Shown here: in pieces, positions 1-9,834 of the stretch | Layout: each line of letters starts with the position of its first letter | Numbering within the stretch: the stretch's first letter is position 1 | Assembly (NCBI RefSeq): GCF_008041835.1 | Contig: NZ_VRYE01000011.1 | Location: 1-64,000, forward strand | Source of the DNA: Ectopseudomonas mendocina | GTDB lineage: Bacteria > Pseudomonadota > Gammaproteobacteria > Pseudomonadales > Pseudomonadaceae | DNA: 64,000 nucleotides | Direction: 5' to 3' | The notes under the pieces: model-generated | Told to the model about the DNA's origin: nothing | What the model saw: the letters and a program-made list of their open reading frames with translations, nothing else | The model's database searches: none | Position numbers and translations under genes: made by a program

Positions 1-225
1 CCGCCTACCCTGCACACCCCCTTCAGTGCCGCCGTGTCGATCGTCCCTCCAGCAGCGAACTCCCCATCTACTCTCTGGAGCAACGGCTCCCTTTACGAAG
101 TCGAATATACGGTCGCTTTCATCACCAGCTTGCTACTTGCGCCAGAGTATGAGTCCATAGACCGGCTACGGGTATAGGCTTTCTGGTAAACTCGACAACT
201 TTTCAGGCTTCACTCGCAGATTCCC

Positions 226-1338
226 ATGCAAGCACCTAACACCCAACGCGTGATCGTCGGCATGTCCGGCGGCGTCGATTCGTCCGTTTCCGCCCTGCTG
301 CTGATGGAACAGGGCTACCAGGTCGAAGGCCTGTTCATGAAGAACTGGGACGAAGACGACGGCACCGAATACTGCACCGCCATGGATGACCTGGCCGACG
401 CCCAGGCCGTATGCGACCGCATCGGCATCAAGCTGCACACCGCCAACTTTGCCGCCGAGTACTGGGACAACGTGTTCGAGCATTTCCTGGCCGAATACAA
501 GGCCGGACGCACACCGAACCCGGACATCCTGTGCAACCGCGAGATCAAGTTCAAAGCCTTCCTCGACTACGCCCTGTCGCTCGGTGCGGATCTGATCGCC
601 ACCGGTCACTACGTGCGTCGCCGCGATATCGATGGCCGTACCGAACTGCTCAAGGGCCTGGACCCGAACAAGGATCAGAGCTACTTCCTGCATGCCGTCG
701 GCGGCGAGCAGATCGCCAAGACCCTGTTCCCGGTCGGCGAGCTGGAAAAGCCGCAGGTACGCGCCATTGCCGAAAAGTACGAGCTGGCCACGGCGAAGAA
801 GAAGGACTCCACCGGCATCTGCTTCATTGGCGAACGCCGCTTCAGCGATTTTCTCAAGCAGTACCTGCCGGCCCAGCCCGGTGACATCGAAACCACCGAA
901 GGTCAGGTCATTGGTCGTCATCATGGCCTGATGTACCACACCATCGGCCAGCGCCAGGGCCTCGGCATCGGCGGCCTCAAGGACGCCAGCGATGATCCCT
1001 GGTACGTGCTGCGCAAGGACCTGACGCGCAACGTGCTGATCGTTGGCCAGGGCAACGAACACCCCTGGCTGTTCTCCCGTGCCCTGCTCGCCTCGGACAT
1101 CTACTGGGTCAACCCGGTGGACCTGAGCGCCCCACGCCGCCTCACGGCCAAGGTGCGCTACCGCCAGAGCGACCAGGCCTGCACCCTGGAGAAGACCGAG
1201 AACGGTTATCGCGCCGTGTTCGACGAGCCGCAGCGCGCCGTTACCCCCGGGCAGTCCGTGGTGTTCTACGACGGCGAGGTGTGCCTTGGCGGCGGCGTGA
1301 TCGAAACCGCCGAAGCCTGGTACGAGGACGCCCGATGA
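226..1338 (+). CDS. mnmA: tRNA-specific 2-thiouridylase MnmA
   Basis: The enzyme makes the 2-thio group of the wobble uridine (s2U34) in tRNAs for Lys, Glu and Gln, using ATP and sulfur relayed by a cysteine desulfurase pathway. The 370-residue length is normal. The ATP-pyrophosphatase P-loop GMSGGVDSS is at residues 12-20. The two catalytic cysteines are C103 (in NPDILCNRE) and C199 (in STGICFIG). It is the first gene of a run with hflD, whose ATG overlaps this stop as ATGA, so the two are probably co-translated. Start chosen at the ATG giving [12 protein letters not shown], which fits the family N-terminus. Identification is very secure. Confidence 0.97.
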   Translation: MQAPNTQRVIVGMSGGVDSSVSALLLMEQGYQVEGLFMKNWDEDDGTEYCTAMDDLADAQAVCDRIGIKLHTANFAAEYWDNVFEHFLAEYKAGRTPNPDILCNREIKFKAFLDYALSLGADLIATGHYVRRRDIDGRTELLKGLDPNKDQSYFLHAVGGEQIAKTLFPVGELEKPQVRAIAEKYELATAKKKDSTGICFIGERRFSDFLKQYLPAQPGDIETTEGQVIGRHHGLMYHTIGQRQGLGIGGLKDASDDPWYVLRKDLTRNVLIVGQGNEHPWLFSRALLASDIYWVNPVDLSAPRRLTAKVRYRQSDQACTLEKTENGYRAVFDEPQRAVTPGQSVVFYDGEVCLGGGVIETAEAWYEDAR

Positions 1339-1955
1339 CTCCGATGCAGGAACAACTGGTTGCCCTGGGCGCGGTATTCGAAGCCGCCGTGCTGGCCGAC
1401 AAGATCGCCCGCACCGGCCAGGTCAGCGAAGCCTCGATGAGCTGCATGCTCGGCAGCCTGCTGGTGCGCGATCCGCAAACCACGCTGGACGTCTACGGTG
1501 GCGACGACCTCAACCTGCGTGATGGCTATCGCGCCCTGATCAGCTCGCTGGAGCGTAATCCATCCGCACTGCAGCGCGAGCCGTTGCGTTATTCGCTGGC
1601 GATGATCGGCCTGGAGCGGCAACTGGATAAACGCAGCGACATGCTGCAGATCATGGGCAGTCGGCTGGATCAGATCCAGCAACAGGTCGAACATTTCGGC
1701 CTGGTCCACGACAACGTCATCGCTGCCTGCGGCAGCCTCTATCAGGACACCATCAGCACCTTCCGCCAGCGCATCCAGGTGCATGGCGACATGCGCTTCC
1801 TGCAGCAGCCTAACAATGCGGCGAAAATTCGCGCGCTACTACTCGCCGGCATCCGCTCGGCGCGTCTGTGGCGTCAGCTCGGCGGCCACCGCTGGCAGTT
1901 GGTATTCAGTCGCGGCAAGCTGCTCAAAGCGCTCTACGACATGACGCGAAACTGA
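1335..1955 (+). CDS. hflD: High frequency lysogenization protein HflD homolog
   Basis: This 206-residue all-helical protein belongs to the HflD family, a peripheral inner-membrane protein that in E. coli interacts with phage lambda CII. Its housekeeping role is unclear. The start is the ATG overlapping the mnmA stop (ATGA), giving [20 protein letters not shown], a typical family N-terminus. A longer frame begins at 1281 but lies inside mnmA and is rejected. The mnmA-hflD pairing is conserved in Pseudomonas and many other gammaproteobacteria, which supports both identity and co-expression. Confidence 0.93.
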   Translation: MTPMQEQLVALGAVFEAAVLADKIARTGQVSEASMSCMLGSLLVRDPQTTLDVYGGDDLNLRDGYRALISSLERNPSALQREPLRYSLAMIGLERQLDKRSDMLQIMGSRLDQIQQQVEHFGLVHDNVIAACGSLYQDTISTFRQRIQVHGDMRFLQQPNNAAKIRALLLAGIRSARLWRQLGGHRWQLVFSRGKLLKALYDMTRN

Positions 1956-1957
1956 CC

Positions 1958-2821
1958 ATGGAGCCCGCCAGCCGCAACGTCAAACCCCTTCAGGGTGCCC
2001 TGCTGCTGGCGCTCTCGGCGCTGCTGTTTGCCTTCACCGGAGTCGGCATCCGCGAGATTTCCGTCAGCGTCAACAACGAGTCGGTAGTGTTCTTCCGCAA
2101 CCTGGTCGGCGTGCTGTTCTTTCTGCCGCTGCTGCTGGTTCGCGGCGTCCGCCCGTTGCGCACGACTCGCCTGAAATCCCACCTGTGGCGCACCACCTAT
2201 GGCCTGGCAGCGATGTACTGCTTCTTCTACGCCATCGCCCACCTGCCACTGGCCGACGCCATGCTGTTCACCTATTCGGCCCCCGTCTTCACTCCGCTGA
2301 TCGCGCATATCTGGCTCAAGGAACCACTGACCCGACGCATGCTGATCAGCAGCCTGATTGGCTTGTGTGGCGTACTGCTGGTGGCCAAACCCAGCAGCGC
2401 TCTGTTCGAGGGGCCCGCCCTGTTTGGCCTGGCCGCCAGCCTGCTGGCGGCCTTTGCCTTCGTCTCCATCCGCGAAATGAGCGACAGCGAGCCGGCCACA
2501 CGTATCGTGTTCTATTTTTCGCTGTTTTCCGCGCTTTTCTCCGCCATTCCGCTGACCTGGAGCTGGCAGCCACTGGACGCCAACCAGCTTGGCTGGCTGC
2601 TGGGCATCGGCCTGCTGGCCACCGCCAGCCAGGTGATCATGTCACGCGCCTACGGCCTGGCGCCGCCGGGACTGATCGGCCCGGTCGCCTACCTGGCCAT
2701 AGTCTTCGCCGGCCTCATCGCCTGGCTGCTCTGGGGCGAGACGCCAGACACCTTGTCACTGCTCGGTGCGGCGCTGATCTTTGCCGCCAGTCTGTTATCG
2801 GTCGCAAGACGCAGGGCATAG
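1958..2821 (+). CDS. EamA/DMT-family membrane transporter
   Basis: A 287-residue integral membrane protein with about ten hydrophobic segments and two EamA repeats (roughly residues 15-145 and 155-285). It belongs to the drug/metabolite transporter superfamily (RhaT/RarD-like permeases). The substrate cannot be told from sequence. The ATG lies two bases after the hflD stop, so the gene probably belongs to the mnmA-hflD transcript. An upstream in-frame start at 1868 would run into hflD and is less likely. The C-terminus is basic (SVARRRA), as expected for a cytoplasmic end. Confidence 0.88.
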   Translation: MEPASRNVKPLQGALLLALSALLFAFTGVGIREISVSVNNESVVFFRNLVGVLFFLPLLLVRGVRPLRTTRLKSHLWRTTYGLAAMYCFFYAIAHLPLADAMLFTYSAPVFTPLIAHIWLKEPLTRRMLISSLIGLCGVLLVAKPSSALFEGPALFGLAASLLAAFAFVSIREMSDSEPATRIVFYFSLFSALFSAIPLTWSWQPLDANQLGWLLGIGLLATASQVIMSRAYGLAPPGLIGPVAYLAIVFAGLIAWLLWGETPDTLSLLGAALIFAASLLSVARRRA

Positions 2822-2849
2822 GCGGCCAAGCTCTGGTTTTCATGTATGA

Positions 2850-4340
<1,491 letters not shown>

Positions 4341-4353
4341 GCGCGATCAGCCT

Positions 4354-4497
4354 GGCAGACAGCCGAAAAACTACCTGCGTTGGCAATACTGCGTTAAAAC
4401 CGGCCTTAGAATGCTCATTTACAGCACGTAAACTCCGCTTCTTCGGCCGCTTTTGCCTTGTCTTGCCTGCCTCGCCTACGTTTTTCGACAGTCCGCC
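4354..4497 (+). repeat. Dispersed structured repeat, copy A
   Basis: A 144-base element between purB and its terminator. Its ends form an imperfect inverted repeat (GGC-GAC-G-CGAAAAAC pattern at 4354-4371 and 4478-4497). The core, with GCGTTAAAA, ATGCTCATTTACAGC and CGTAAACT, recurs at 44031-44171 (same orientation) and 18880-19018 (opposite orientation). An internal hairpin TTTAC-AGCAC-GTAAA is present. No coding content was seen. Confidence 0.85.
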
Positions 4498-4501
4498 AAG
4501 G

Positions 4502-4527
4502 ACGCCCGGCTGAGCCGGGCGTTTTTG
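4502..4527 (+). terminator. Intrinsic terminator after purB
   Basis: A perfect 9-bp stem, ACGCCCGGC / GCCGGGCGT, closes a TGA loop and is followed by GTTTTTGTTTT. It lies downstream of purB and the copy A repeat and just before roxA, so it should separate the two transcripts. Confidence 0.9.
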
Positions 4528-4561
4528 TTTTAAGGTTTTTATCTATTTCAAGGGCTTACTG

Positions 4562-5728
4562 ATGAATCCTGATACTCCGCTGCAATTGCTGGGTGGCCTC
4601 ACAGCCCGTGAATTCCTGCGCGACTACTGGCAGAAGAAACCGCTGCTGGTACGCCAGGCCATTCCCGACTTCGAAAGCCCGATCAGCCCGGACGAACTGG
4701 CTGGCCTGGCACTGGAGGAGGAAGTCGAGTCACGCCTGGTGATCGAGCATGGCGAGCGCCCCTGGGAACTGCAGCGTGGCCCGTTCAACGAAGACACCTT
4801 CCAGGATCTGCCCGAGCGCGACTGGACCCTGCTGGTCCAGGCCGTCGATCAGTTCGTTCCGGAAGTGGCCGAACTGCTGGAAGACTTCAAGTTCCTGCCC
4901 AAGTGGCGCATCGATGATCTGATGATCAGCTTCGCTGCCCCCGGCGGCGGCGTTGGCCCGCATTTCGACAACTACGACGTATTCCTGCTGCAGGCCCACG
5001 GCCATCGCCGCTGGCAGATTGGCCAGATGTGCGATGCCGACAGCCCGCTGCTCCCCCACGCCGATCTGAAGATCCTGGCCCAATTCGAACCAACCGATGA
5101 ATGGGTGCTGGCACCCGGCGACATGCTTTACCTGCCGCCCTGCCTCGCCCACTGTGGCACCGCTGAGGATGATTGTATGACCTATTCCGTGGGCTTCCGC
5201 GCGCCGAGCGCCGCCGAAGTACTGACCCATTTCACTGATTTCCTCGGCCAGTTTCTGCCCGACGAAGAGCGCTACAGCGACGCCGACATCCAGCCGAGCG
5301 AGGATCCCAACCAGATCCAGCGCGACGCTCTGGAGCGACTCAAGGCCCTGCTCAACGAACACATGAGCGACGAGCGCCTGTTGATGACCTGGTTCGGCCA
5401 GTTCATGACCGAGCCCAAGTACCCGGAACTGGTTGCCGGCATCGAGATCGAGGAAGAAGACTTCCTCGGCGCCCTGGAAGACGGCGCGATCATCATCCGC
5501 AACCCCAGCGCGCGCATGGCCTGGTCGGAAGTGGGTGAAGACCTGGTGCTGTTCGCCAGCGGCCAGAGCCGCCTGGTTTCGGCACGCCTGCGTGAGCTGT
5601 TGAAGCTGATCTGCAGCGCCGATGCGTTACATGTGGAAAACCTCGGCGCCTGGCTGGCCGACGACGAGGGGCGTACCCTGCTATGGGAACTGGTCAAACA
5701 AGGCAGCCTGGGATTTGCCGATGAGTGA
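4562..5728 (+). CDS. roxA: Ribosomal protein L16 arginine hydroxylase (JmjC/cupin 2-oxoglutarate oxygenase)
   Basis: A 388-residue Fe(II)/2-oxoglutarate oxygenase of the YcfD/RoxA family, which hydroxylates a conserved arginine of ribosomal protein L16. The JmjC iron triad is visible: H134 and D136 in VGPHFDNYDV, and a distal histidine at H197 in LPPCLAHCGT. A winged-helix-like C-terminal half (about 210-388) follows, as in the family. The start ATG sits after a terminator and an AT-rich stretch, and the gene heads a tight four-gene run. Its stop overlaps the next gene's start by a few bases. Pseudomonas orthologs sit in the same place between purB and aceA. Confidence 0.9.
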   Translation: MNPDTPLQLLGGLTAREFLRDYWQKKPLLVRQAIPDFESPISPDELAGLALEEEVESRLVIEHGERPWELQRGPFNEDTFQDLPERDWTLLVQAVDQFVPEVAELLEDFKFLPKWRIDDLMISFAAPGGGVGPHFDNYDVFLLQAHGHRRWQIGQMCDADSPLLPHADLKILAQFEPTDEWVLAPGDMLYLPPCLAHCGTAEDDCMTYSVGFRAPSAAEVLTHFTDFLGQFLPDEERYSDADIQPSEDPNQIQRDALERLKALLNEHMSDERLLMTWFGQFMTEPKYPELVAGIEIEEEDFLGALEDGAIIIRNPSARMAWSEVGEDLVLFASGQSRLVSARLRELLKLICSADALHVENLGAWLADDEGRTLLWELVKQGSLGFADE

Positions 5729-6146
5729 GATCTCCGTCCGAGTCGCGGACTGGCATAGGGACAATGCCGAGCTGCGCCGCATCCGCGACAGCGTGTTCGT
5801 CGCCGAGCAATCGGTACCACCGGAGCTGGAATGGGACGCCGAGGATACCGAGGCCGTGCACTTTCTTGCCGAAGAAGGTGACTATCCGGTCGGCACCGCA
5901 CGCCTGCTGCCCGACGGCCATATCGGCCGCGTCTCGGTGCTCAAGGACTGGCGCGGCCTCAAGGTTGGCGAAAAGCTGATGCAGGCGGTGATAGCCGAAG
6001 CGGAAAAGCGCGGCCTGCGTCAGCAAATGCTCACCGCTCAGGTGCACGCCACGCCGTTCTATGAAAGGCTAGGCTTCAGGATTGTCAGCGACGAGTACCT
6101 CGACGCCGGCATACCGCACGTGGATATGGTGCGCACCAGACAATAG
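5721..6146 (+). CDS. GNAT family N-acetyltransferase (ElaA/YjcF-like)
   Basis: A compact 141-residue acetyltransferase. The acetyl-CoA loop region is visible as VGTARLLPDGHIGRVSVLKDWRG (about residues 55-77, with R/Q-x-x-G-x-G/A character relaxed to VGEKLM). The C-terminal beta-alpha unit ends in ATPFYERLGFRIV, a standard GNAT motif. The ATG at 5721 overlaps the roxA stop by eight bases, so a longer upstream frame inside roxA is rejected. The substrate is unknown. The tight coupling suggests shared expression with roxA. Confidence 0.85.
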   Translation: MSEISVRVADWHRDNAELRRIRDSVFVAEQSVPPELEWDAEDTEAVHFLAEEGDYPVGTARLLPDGHIGRVSVLKDWRGLKVGEKLMQAVIAEAEKRGLRQQMLTAQVHATPFYERLGFRIVSDEYLDAGIPHVDMVRTRQ

Positions 6147-6154
6147 AGACCCAG

Positions 6155-6796
6155 ATGAACGAAAAAGACGCCCCGGTCGAATTGATCGATACGCCAGCAG
6201 CCCTTGAGCTGACAGCCATCGAATTCGAATCACCGGGGCGTTTTGCCGTGCACAACCCGCAGTCCGTCACGCCGGATGCGGCGCAGTGGGAGCCGGCGCC
6301 CTTCATCCTTGGTCAGCACCAGGACCTGCAGCGTTTCAGCCAGCCGCAGGAGGCGCGTGCTCACGTTCTGGCATTGATCCAGCAAGCCCAACGCAGCCTG
6401 TGCCTGTACAGCGATGACCTGGAGCCCTGGCTCTATCACCACAGCAGTGTGCAGCAGGCCTGCACCCGCTTCCTGCTGAGCAGCCCGCGGGCGCGTCTGC
6501 GCATCCTGTTGCGCGACCCGACCCGTGCCGTGAAGGAGGGTCATCGGCTACTCAGCCTGTCTCGCCGCTTGTCCTCCAACCTGCATATCCGCAAACTCAA
6601 CCCGGATCACGCCAACGAAGAGTCGGCCTTCCTGATTGCCGACGACAGAGGCTTGTTCTTACGCCCGGAACTCGATCAACAATCCGGCTACACCCTGTAC
6701 AACGACCCTGCGCGCGTTCGTCAGCGCCAGGCCCAGTTCGACCAGGCCTGGGACACCAGCATCACCGATCCCGATCTGCGGAGCTTTCTGCTATGA
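6155..6796 (+). CDS. Conserved protein of unknown function (DUF7931-type, PLD-like fold without catalytic motif)
   Basis: A 213-residue soluble protein that I recognise only as a conserved Pseudomonas family. The middle (about 65-150: sheet-helix segments such as AQRSLCLYSDDLEPWLYHH and ARLRILLRDPTRAVKEGHRL) and the later SAFLIADDRGLFLRP resemble one half of a phospholipase D-like fold. The catalytic H-x-K-x4-D motif is absent, so nuclease or lipase activity is not expected. It starts 8 bases after the acetyltransferase and overlaps the next start as ATGA. I infer membership in a conserved operon, with function unknown. Confidence 0.75.
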   Translation: MNEKDAPVELIDTPAALELTAIEFESPGRFAVHNPQSVTPDAAQWEPAPFILGQHQDLQRFSQPQEARAHVLALIQQAQRSLCLYSDDLEPWLYHHSSVQQACTRFLLSSPRARLRILLRDPTRAVKEGHRLLSLSRRLSSNLHIRKLNPDHANEESAFLIADDRGLFLRPELDQQSGYTLYNDPARVRQRQAQFDQAWDTSITDPDLRSFLL

Positions 6797-7602
6797 CCCT
6801 GCGCACCCTGTTCGCCGCCCTGCTTCTGAGCCTTTGCCTGCCGCTGCAGGCGGCCACCGAGGTAATTCCGCTGAACTACCGTACCGCTGATGAAGTGATG
6901 GGTGTTGTGCAGTCGATGCTCGGCAACGAGGGCAAGGTCAGCGCCTATGGCAACCAACTGATCGTCAATGCCTCACCCGCCAAGATCGGCGAAGTTCGCG
7001 TGCTCTTGCAGCAACTCGACACCCGTCCACGTCGCCTGCTGATCACCGTGGAGAGCGCCGACAGCAATTACCAGAACGACCGCGGCTATCGCGTCGATGG
7101 CACGCTCAGCGCCGGTAATGCCGAGGTGCAGGTCGGCCGCGGCGAAGTGAACGGTCGTGACCAGGTGCGCATCATCCGCCGCAGCACCGACAGCCGTGGC
7201 GGCGGCACCCAGCAGGTACAAGCAACCGAAGGCTATCCGGCGCTGATTCAGGTCGGCCAGAGCGTGCCACTGACCACCACCCGTACCGGCCCTTACGGCC
7301 AGGTCTACCAGGACACCCAATACCGCGACGTGACCCGCGGCTTCTACGTGACGGCCAGCCTCACCGGCGAGTTGGTGCACGTTTCCATCAGCAGCCAGCG
7401 TGACCGCGTCAGCAACAGCCGCCCTGGCGTGATCGACGTGCAGAGTACCGATACCCGTGTCAGCGGTCGCCTGGGCGAATGGATCACCCTCGGCGGGGTC
7501 AGCGAGCAAACCAGTTCCAGCGGCCGCGATGTACTGCGCAGGCACACTACCCAGGGACGTGAAGACATGTCGCTACGCCTCAAGGTCGAAGCGCTCGACT
7601 AA
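6793..7602 (+). CDS. Small secretin-like periplasmic protein
   Basis: A 269-residue exported protein. A signal peptide is seen at residues 1-21 (TLRTLFAALLLSLCLPLQAA). Residues 22-85 (TEVIPLNYRTADEVMGVVQSMLG ... LLQQLDTRPRRLLITVES) match the secretin short/N-domain (NolW-like) pattern. The remaining 180 residues show secretin-like beta-strand motifs (GQSVPLTTT, RGFYVTASL, GEWITLGGV) but are too short for a full secretin channel with multiple N domains. The start overlaps the preceding stop (ATGA). There are no type II/III or pilus genes nearby, so a role in a secretion machine is not supported by context. Confidence 0.8.
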   Translation: MTLRTLFAALLLSLCLPLQAATEVIPLNYRTADEVMGVVQSMLGNEGKVSAYGNQLIVNASPAKIGEVRVLLQQLDTRPRRLLITVESADSNYQNDRGYRVDGTLSAGNAEVQVGRGEVNGRDQVRIIRRSTDSRGGGTQQVQATEGYPALIQVGQSVPLTTTRTGPYGQVYQDTQYRDVTRGFYVTASLTGELVHVSISSQRDRVSNSRPGVIDVQSTDTRVSGRLGEWITLGGVSEQTSSSGRDVLRRHTTQGREDMSLRLKVEALD

Positions 7603-8160
7603 CGCTCCGACCAAAGTCGAATGCTCTTTAGCCCTAAGCATGATGGACAAGTCGCATAGCCCGCAAACTGCTTGAAACGCCCGCCCCATGGGCTGCCAGG
7701 CATGACCAGGCAGTCGCCGAATGAATATGTAGTAGTTTTAAAAAACCACTACAAAACGTTTGACGAAGCATCTTCCCAGAGGCATGATGGCTTCGCTCCC
7801 GCTAGCCAGGGGTCCTGAAAAGGATCTCCAGACCGCCCGCGAAGTACTTCGCTACGGTCCGTGTCCCAACAGCCCATAAGGCCGTACGACGAGGTTGCGA
7901 CTGGAACGAAGTTGTCCTGAGGGACGGGGAAGCGTTAAGTAACAGACAGCTCGCCAGGTTCAGCGCAATGCCAAGGGTTTCCACGAGCCCGACGCCTGAA
8001 GCGACCAGCGATCTGCTCGCCTACATCCCCTCTTCGCAGTACACCCTCGCCTTTCAGCCGTTTTCTCGCCGTCGAAGTGGTAGCCGCCCAGCCGCTGCAT
8101 TCGTGCACGCTTTGCGTGGGTAGTCGGTGCTCAACCAACACATTTTCTGAAGGATTGACC
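7603..8160. other. Long intergenic region upstream of aceA
   Basis: 558 bases without a credible gene. It holds the TGTAGT-N14-ACTACA operator-like palindrome (7728-7753) about 410 bases before the aceA start, and then about 400 bases that would form a long 5' leader. A ribosome-binding site AAGGA at 8151-8155 precedes ATG 8161. I see no convincing intrinsic terminator after the secretin-like gene. Confidence 0.6.
7728..7753. promoter_or_regulatory. Candidate RccR operator upstream of aceA
   Basis: TGTAGT at 7728-7733 and ACTACA at 7748-7753 form a perfect dyad with a 14-base AT-rich centre (AGTTTTAAAAAACC). From memory, RccR, the KDPG-responsive RpiR-family regulator of Pseudomonas, controls glyoxylate-shunt and gluconeogenic genes through TGTAGT/ACTACA half-sites. 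Assignment to RccR is an inference; the palindrome itself is certain. Confidence 0.6.
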
Positions 8161-9756
8161 ATGTCCGCATATCAAAACGACATCAAGGCTGTAGCCGCTC
8201 TGAAAGAGAAGTTCGGCAGCAGCTGGAGCGCTATCAACCCCGAGTCCGTCGCCCGTATGCGCGCTCAGAACCGTTTCAAGACCGGTCTGGAAATCGCTCA
8301 GTACACCGCTGACATCATGCGCAAGGATATGGAAGAGTACGACGCCGACTCCTCCCTCTACACCCAGTCGCTGGGTTGCTGGCACGGCTTCATTGGTCAG
8401 CAGAAGCTGATCTCGATCAAGAAGCACCTGAAGACCACCAACAAGCGCTACCTCTACCTGTCCGGCTGGATGGTTGCCGCTCTGCGTTCCGAGTTCGGCC
8501 CACTGCCGGATCAGTCGATGCACGAGAAGACTGCCGTCTCCGACCTGATCGAAGAGCTGTACACCTTCCTGCGTCAGGCCGACAGCCGCGAGCTGGATCT
8601 GCTGTTCACTGCCCTGGACGCTGCTCGTGACGCTGGTGACCACGCCAAGGCCGCTGAAATCCAGAACCAGATCGACAACTTCGAGACCCACATCGTCCCG
8701 ATCATCGCCGACATCGACGCCGGCTTCGGTAACCCGGAAGCCACCTATCTGCTGGCCAAGCGCATGATCGAAGCAGGCGCCTGCTGCATCCAGATCGAAA
8801 ACCAGGTTTCTGATGAGAAGCAGTGCGGCCACCAGGACGGTAAAGTGACCGTTCCTCATGCCGACTTCCTGGCCAAGATCGCTGCCGTGCGTTACGCCTT
8901 CCTGGAACTGGGTATCGACAACGGCGTGATCGTTGCCCGTACCGACTCCCTGGGTGCTGGCCTGACCAAGCAGATCGCCGTGACCAAAGAGCCGGGCGAC
9001 CTGGGCGACCTGTACAACTCCTTCCTCGATTGCGAAGAAGTTTCCGAAGCCGAGCTGGGCAACGGCGACGTCCTCATCAAGCGTGAAGGCAAGCTGCTGC
9101 GCCCGAAGCGTCTGCCATCCAACCTGTTCCAGTTCCGCGCTGGCACCGGCGAAGACCGCTGCGTACTGGACTGCATCACCAGCCTGCAGAACGGCGCTGA
9201 CCTGCTGTGGATCGAAACCGAGAAGCCGCACGTTGGCCAGATCAAGGGCATGGTTGACCGCATCCGTCAGGTCATCCCGAACGCCAAGCTGGTCTACAAC
9301 AACAGCCCGTCCTTCAACTGGACCCTGAACTTCCGCCAGCAGGTGTTCGACGCCATGGTTGCCGAAGGCAAGGACGTTTCCGCCTACGATCGCGCCAAGC
9401 TGATGAGTGTCGAGTACGACAACACCGAACTGGCCCAGATCGCCGACGAGAAGATCCGCACCTTCCAGCGTGACGGTTCGGCCCACGCCGGCATCTTCCA
9501 CCACCTGATCACCCTGCCGACCTACCACACCGCGGCTCTGTCGACCGACAACCTGGCCAAGGGCTACTTCGGCGACCTGGGCATGCTGGCCTACGTCAAG
9601 GGCGTTCAGCGCGAGGAAATCCGCCAGGGTATCGCCTGCGTCAAGCACCAGAACATGGCTGGCTCCGACATCGGCGACAACCACAAGGAGTACTTCGCAG
9701 GCGAAGCGGCTCTGAAGGCCAGCGGTAAAGACAACACCATGAACCAGTTCCACTAA
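8161..9756 (+). CDS. aceA: Isocitrate lyase (long type)
   Basis: First enzyme of the glyoxylate shunt: isocitrate to glyoxylate plus succinate, needed for growth on acetate and fatty acids. At 531 residues it is the long Pseudomonas/Acinetobacter type, with the catalytic motif KQCGH at 220-224 (C222) instead of KKCGH. Substrate and Mg2+ loop residues appear in IIADIDAGFG (about 181-190) and NNSPSFNW (about 380-387). The ATG at 8161 follows AAGGATTGACC; an in-frame start at 8077 would add a non-family extension and is rejected. It is monocistronic: a strong terminator follows and the upstream gap is 558 bases. Confidence 0.97.
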   Translation: MSAYQNDIKAVAALKEKFGSSWSAINPESVARMRAQNRFKTGLEIAQYTADIMRKDMEEYDADSSLYTQSLGCWHGFIGQQKLISIKKHLKTTNKRYLYLSGWMVAALRSEFGPLPDQSMHEKTAVSDLIEELYTFLRQADSRELDLLFTALDAARDAGDHAKAAEIQNQIDNFETHIVPIIADIDAGFGNPEATYLLAKRMIEAGACCIQIENQVSDEKQCGHQDGKVTVPHADFLAKIAAVRYAFLELGIDNGVIVARTDSLGAGLTKQIAVTKEPGDLGDLYNSFLDCEEVSEAELGNGDVLIKREGKLLRPKRLPSNLFQFRAGTGEDRCVLDCITSLQNGADLLWIETEKPHVGQIKGMVDRIRQVIPNAKLVYNNSPSFNWTLNFRQQVFDAMVAEGKDVSAYDRAKLMSVEYDNTELAQIADEKIRTFQRDGSAHAGIFHHLITLPTYHTAALSTDNLAKGYFGDLGMLAYVKGVQREEIRQGIACVKHQNMAGSDIGDNHKEYFAGEAALKASGKDNTMNQFH

Positions 9757-9809
9757 GAACGGTTCAACCGCTGCGGGCCACGCACCCGCAGCGGCCGATT
9801 GCCTAATCC

Positions 9810-9834
9810 GCCCCGGCTTGCCGGGGCTTTTTTT
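9810..9834 (+). terminator. Intrinsic terminator after aceA
   Basis: Stem GCCCCGG / CCGGGGC with loop CTTG, followed by seven Ts. It lies 53 bases after the aceA stop. Confidence 0.93.
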
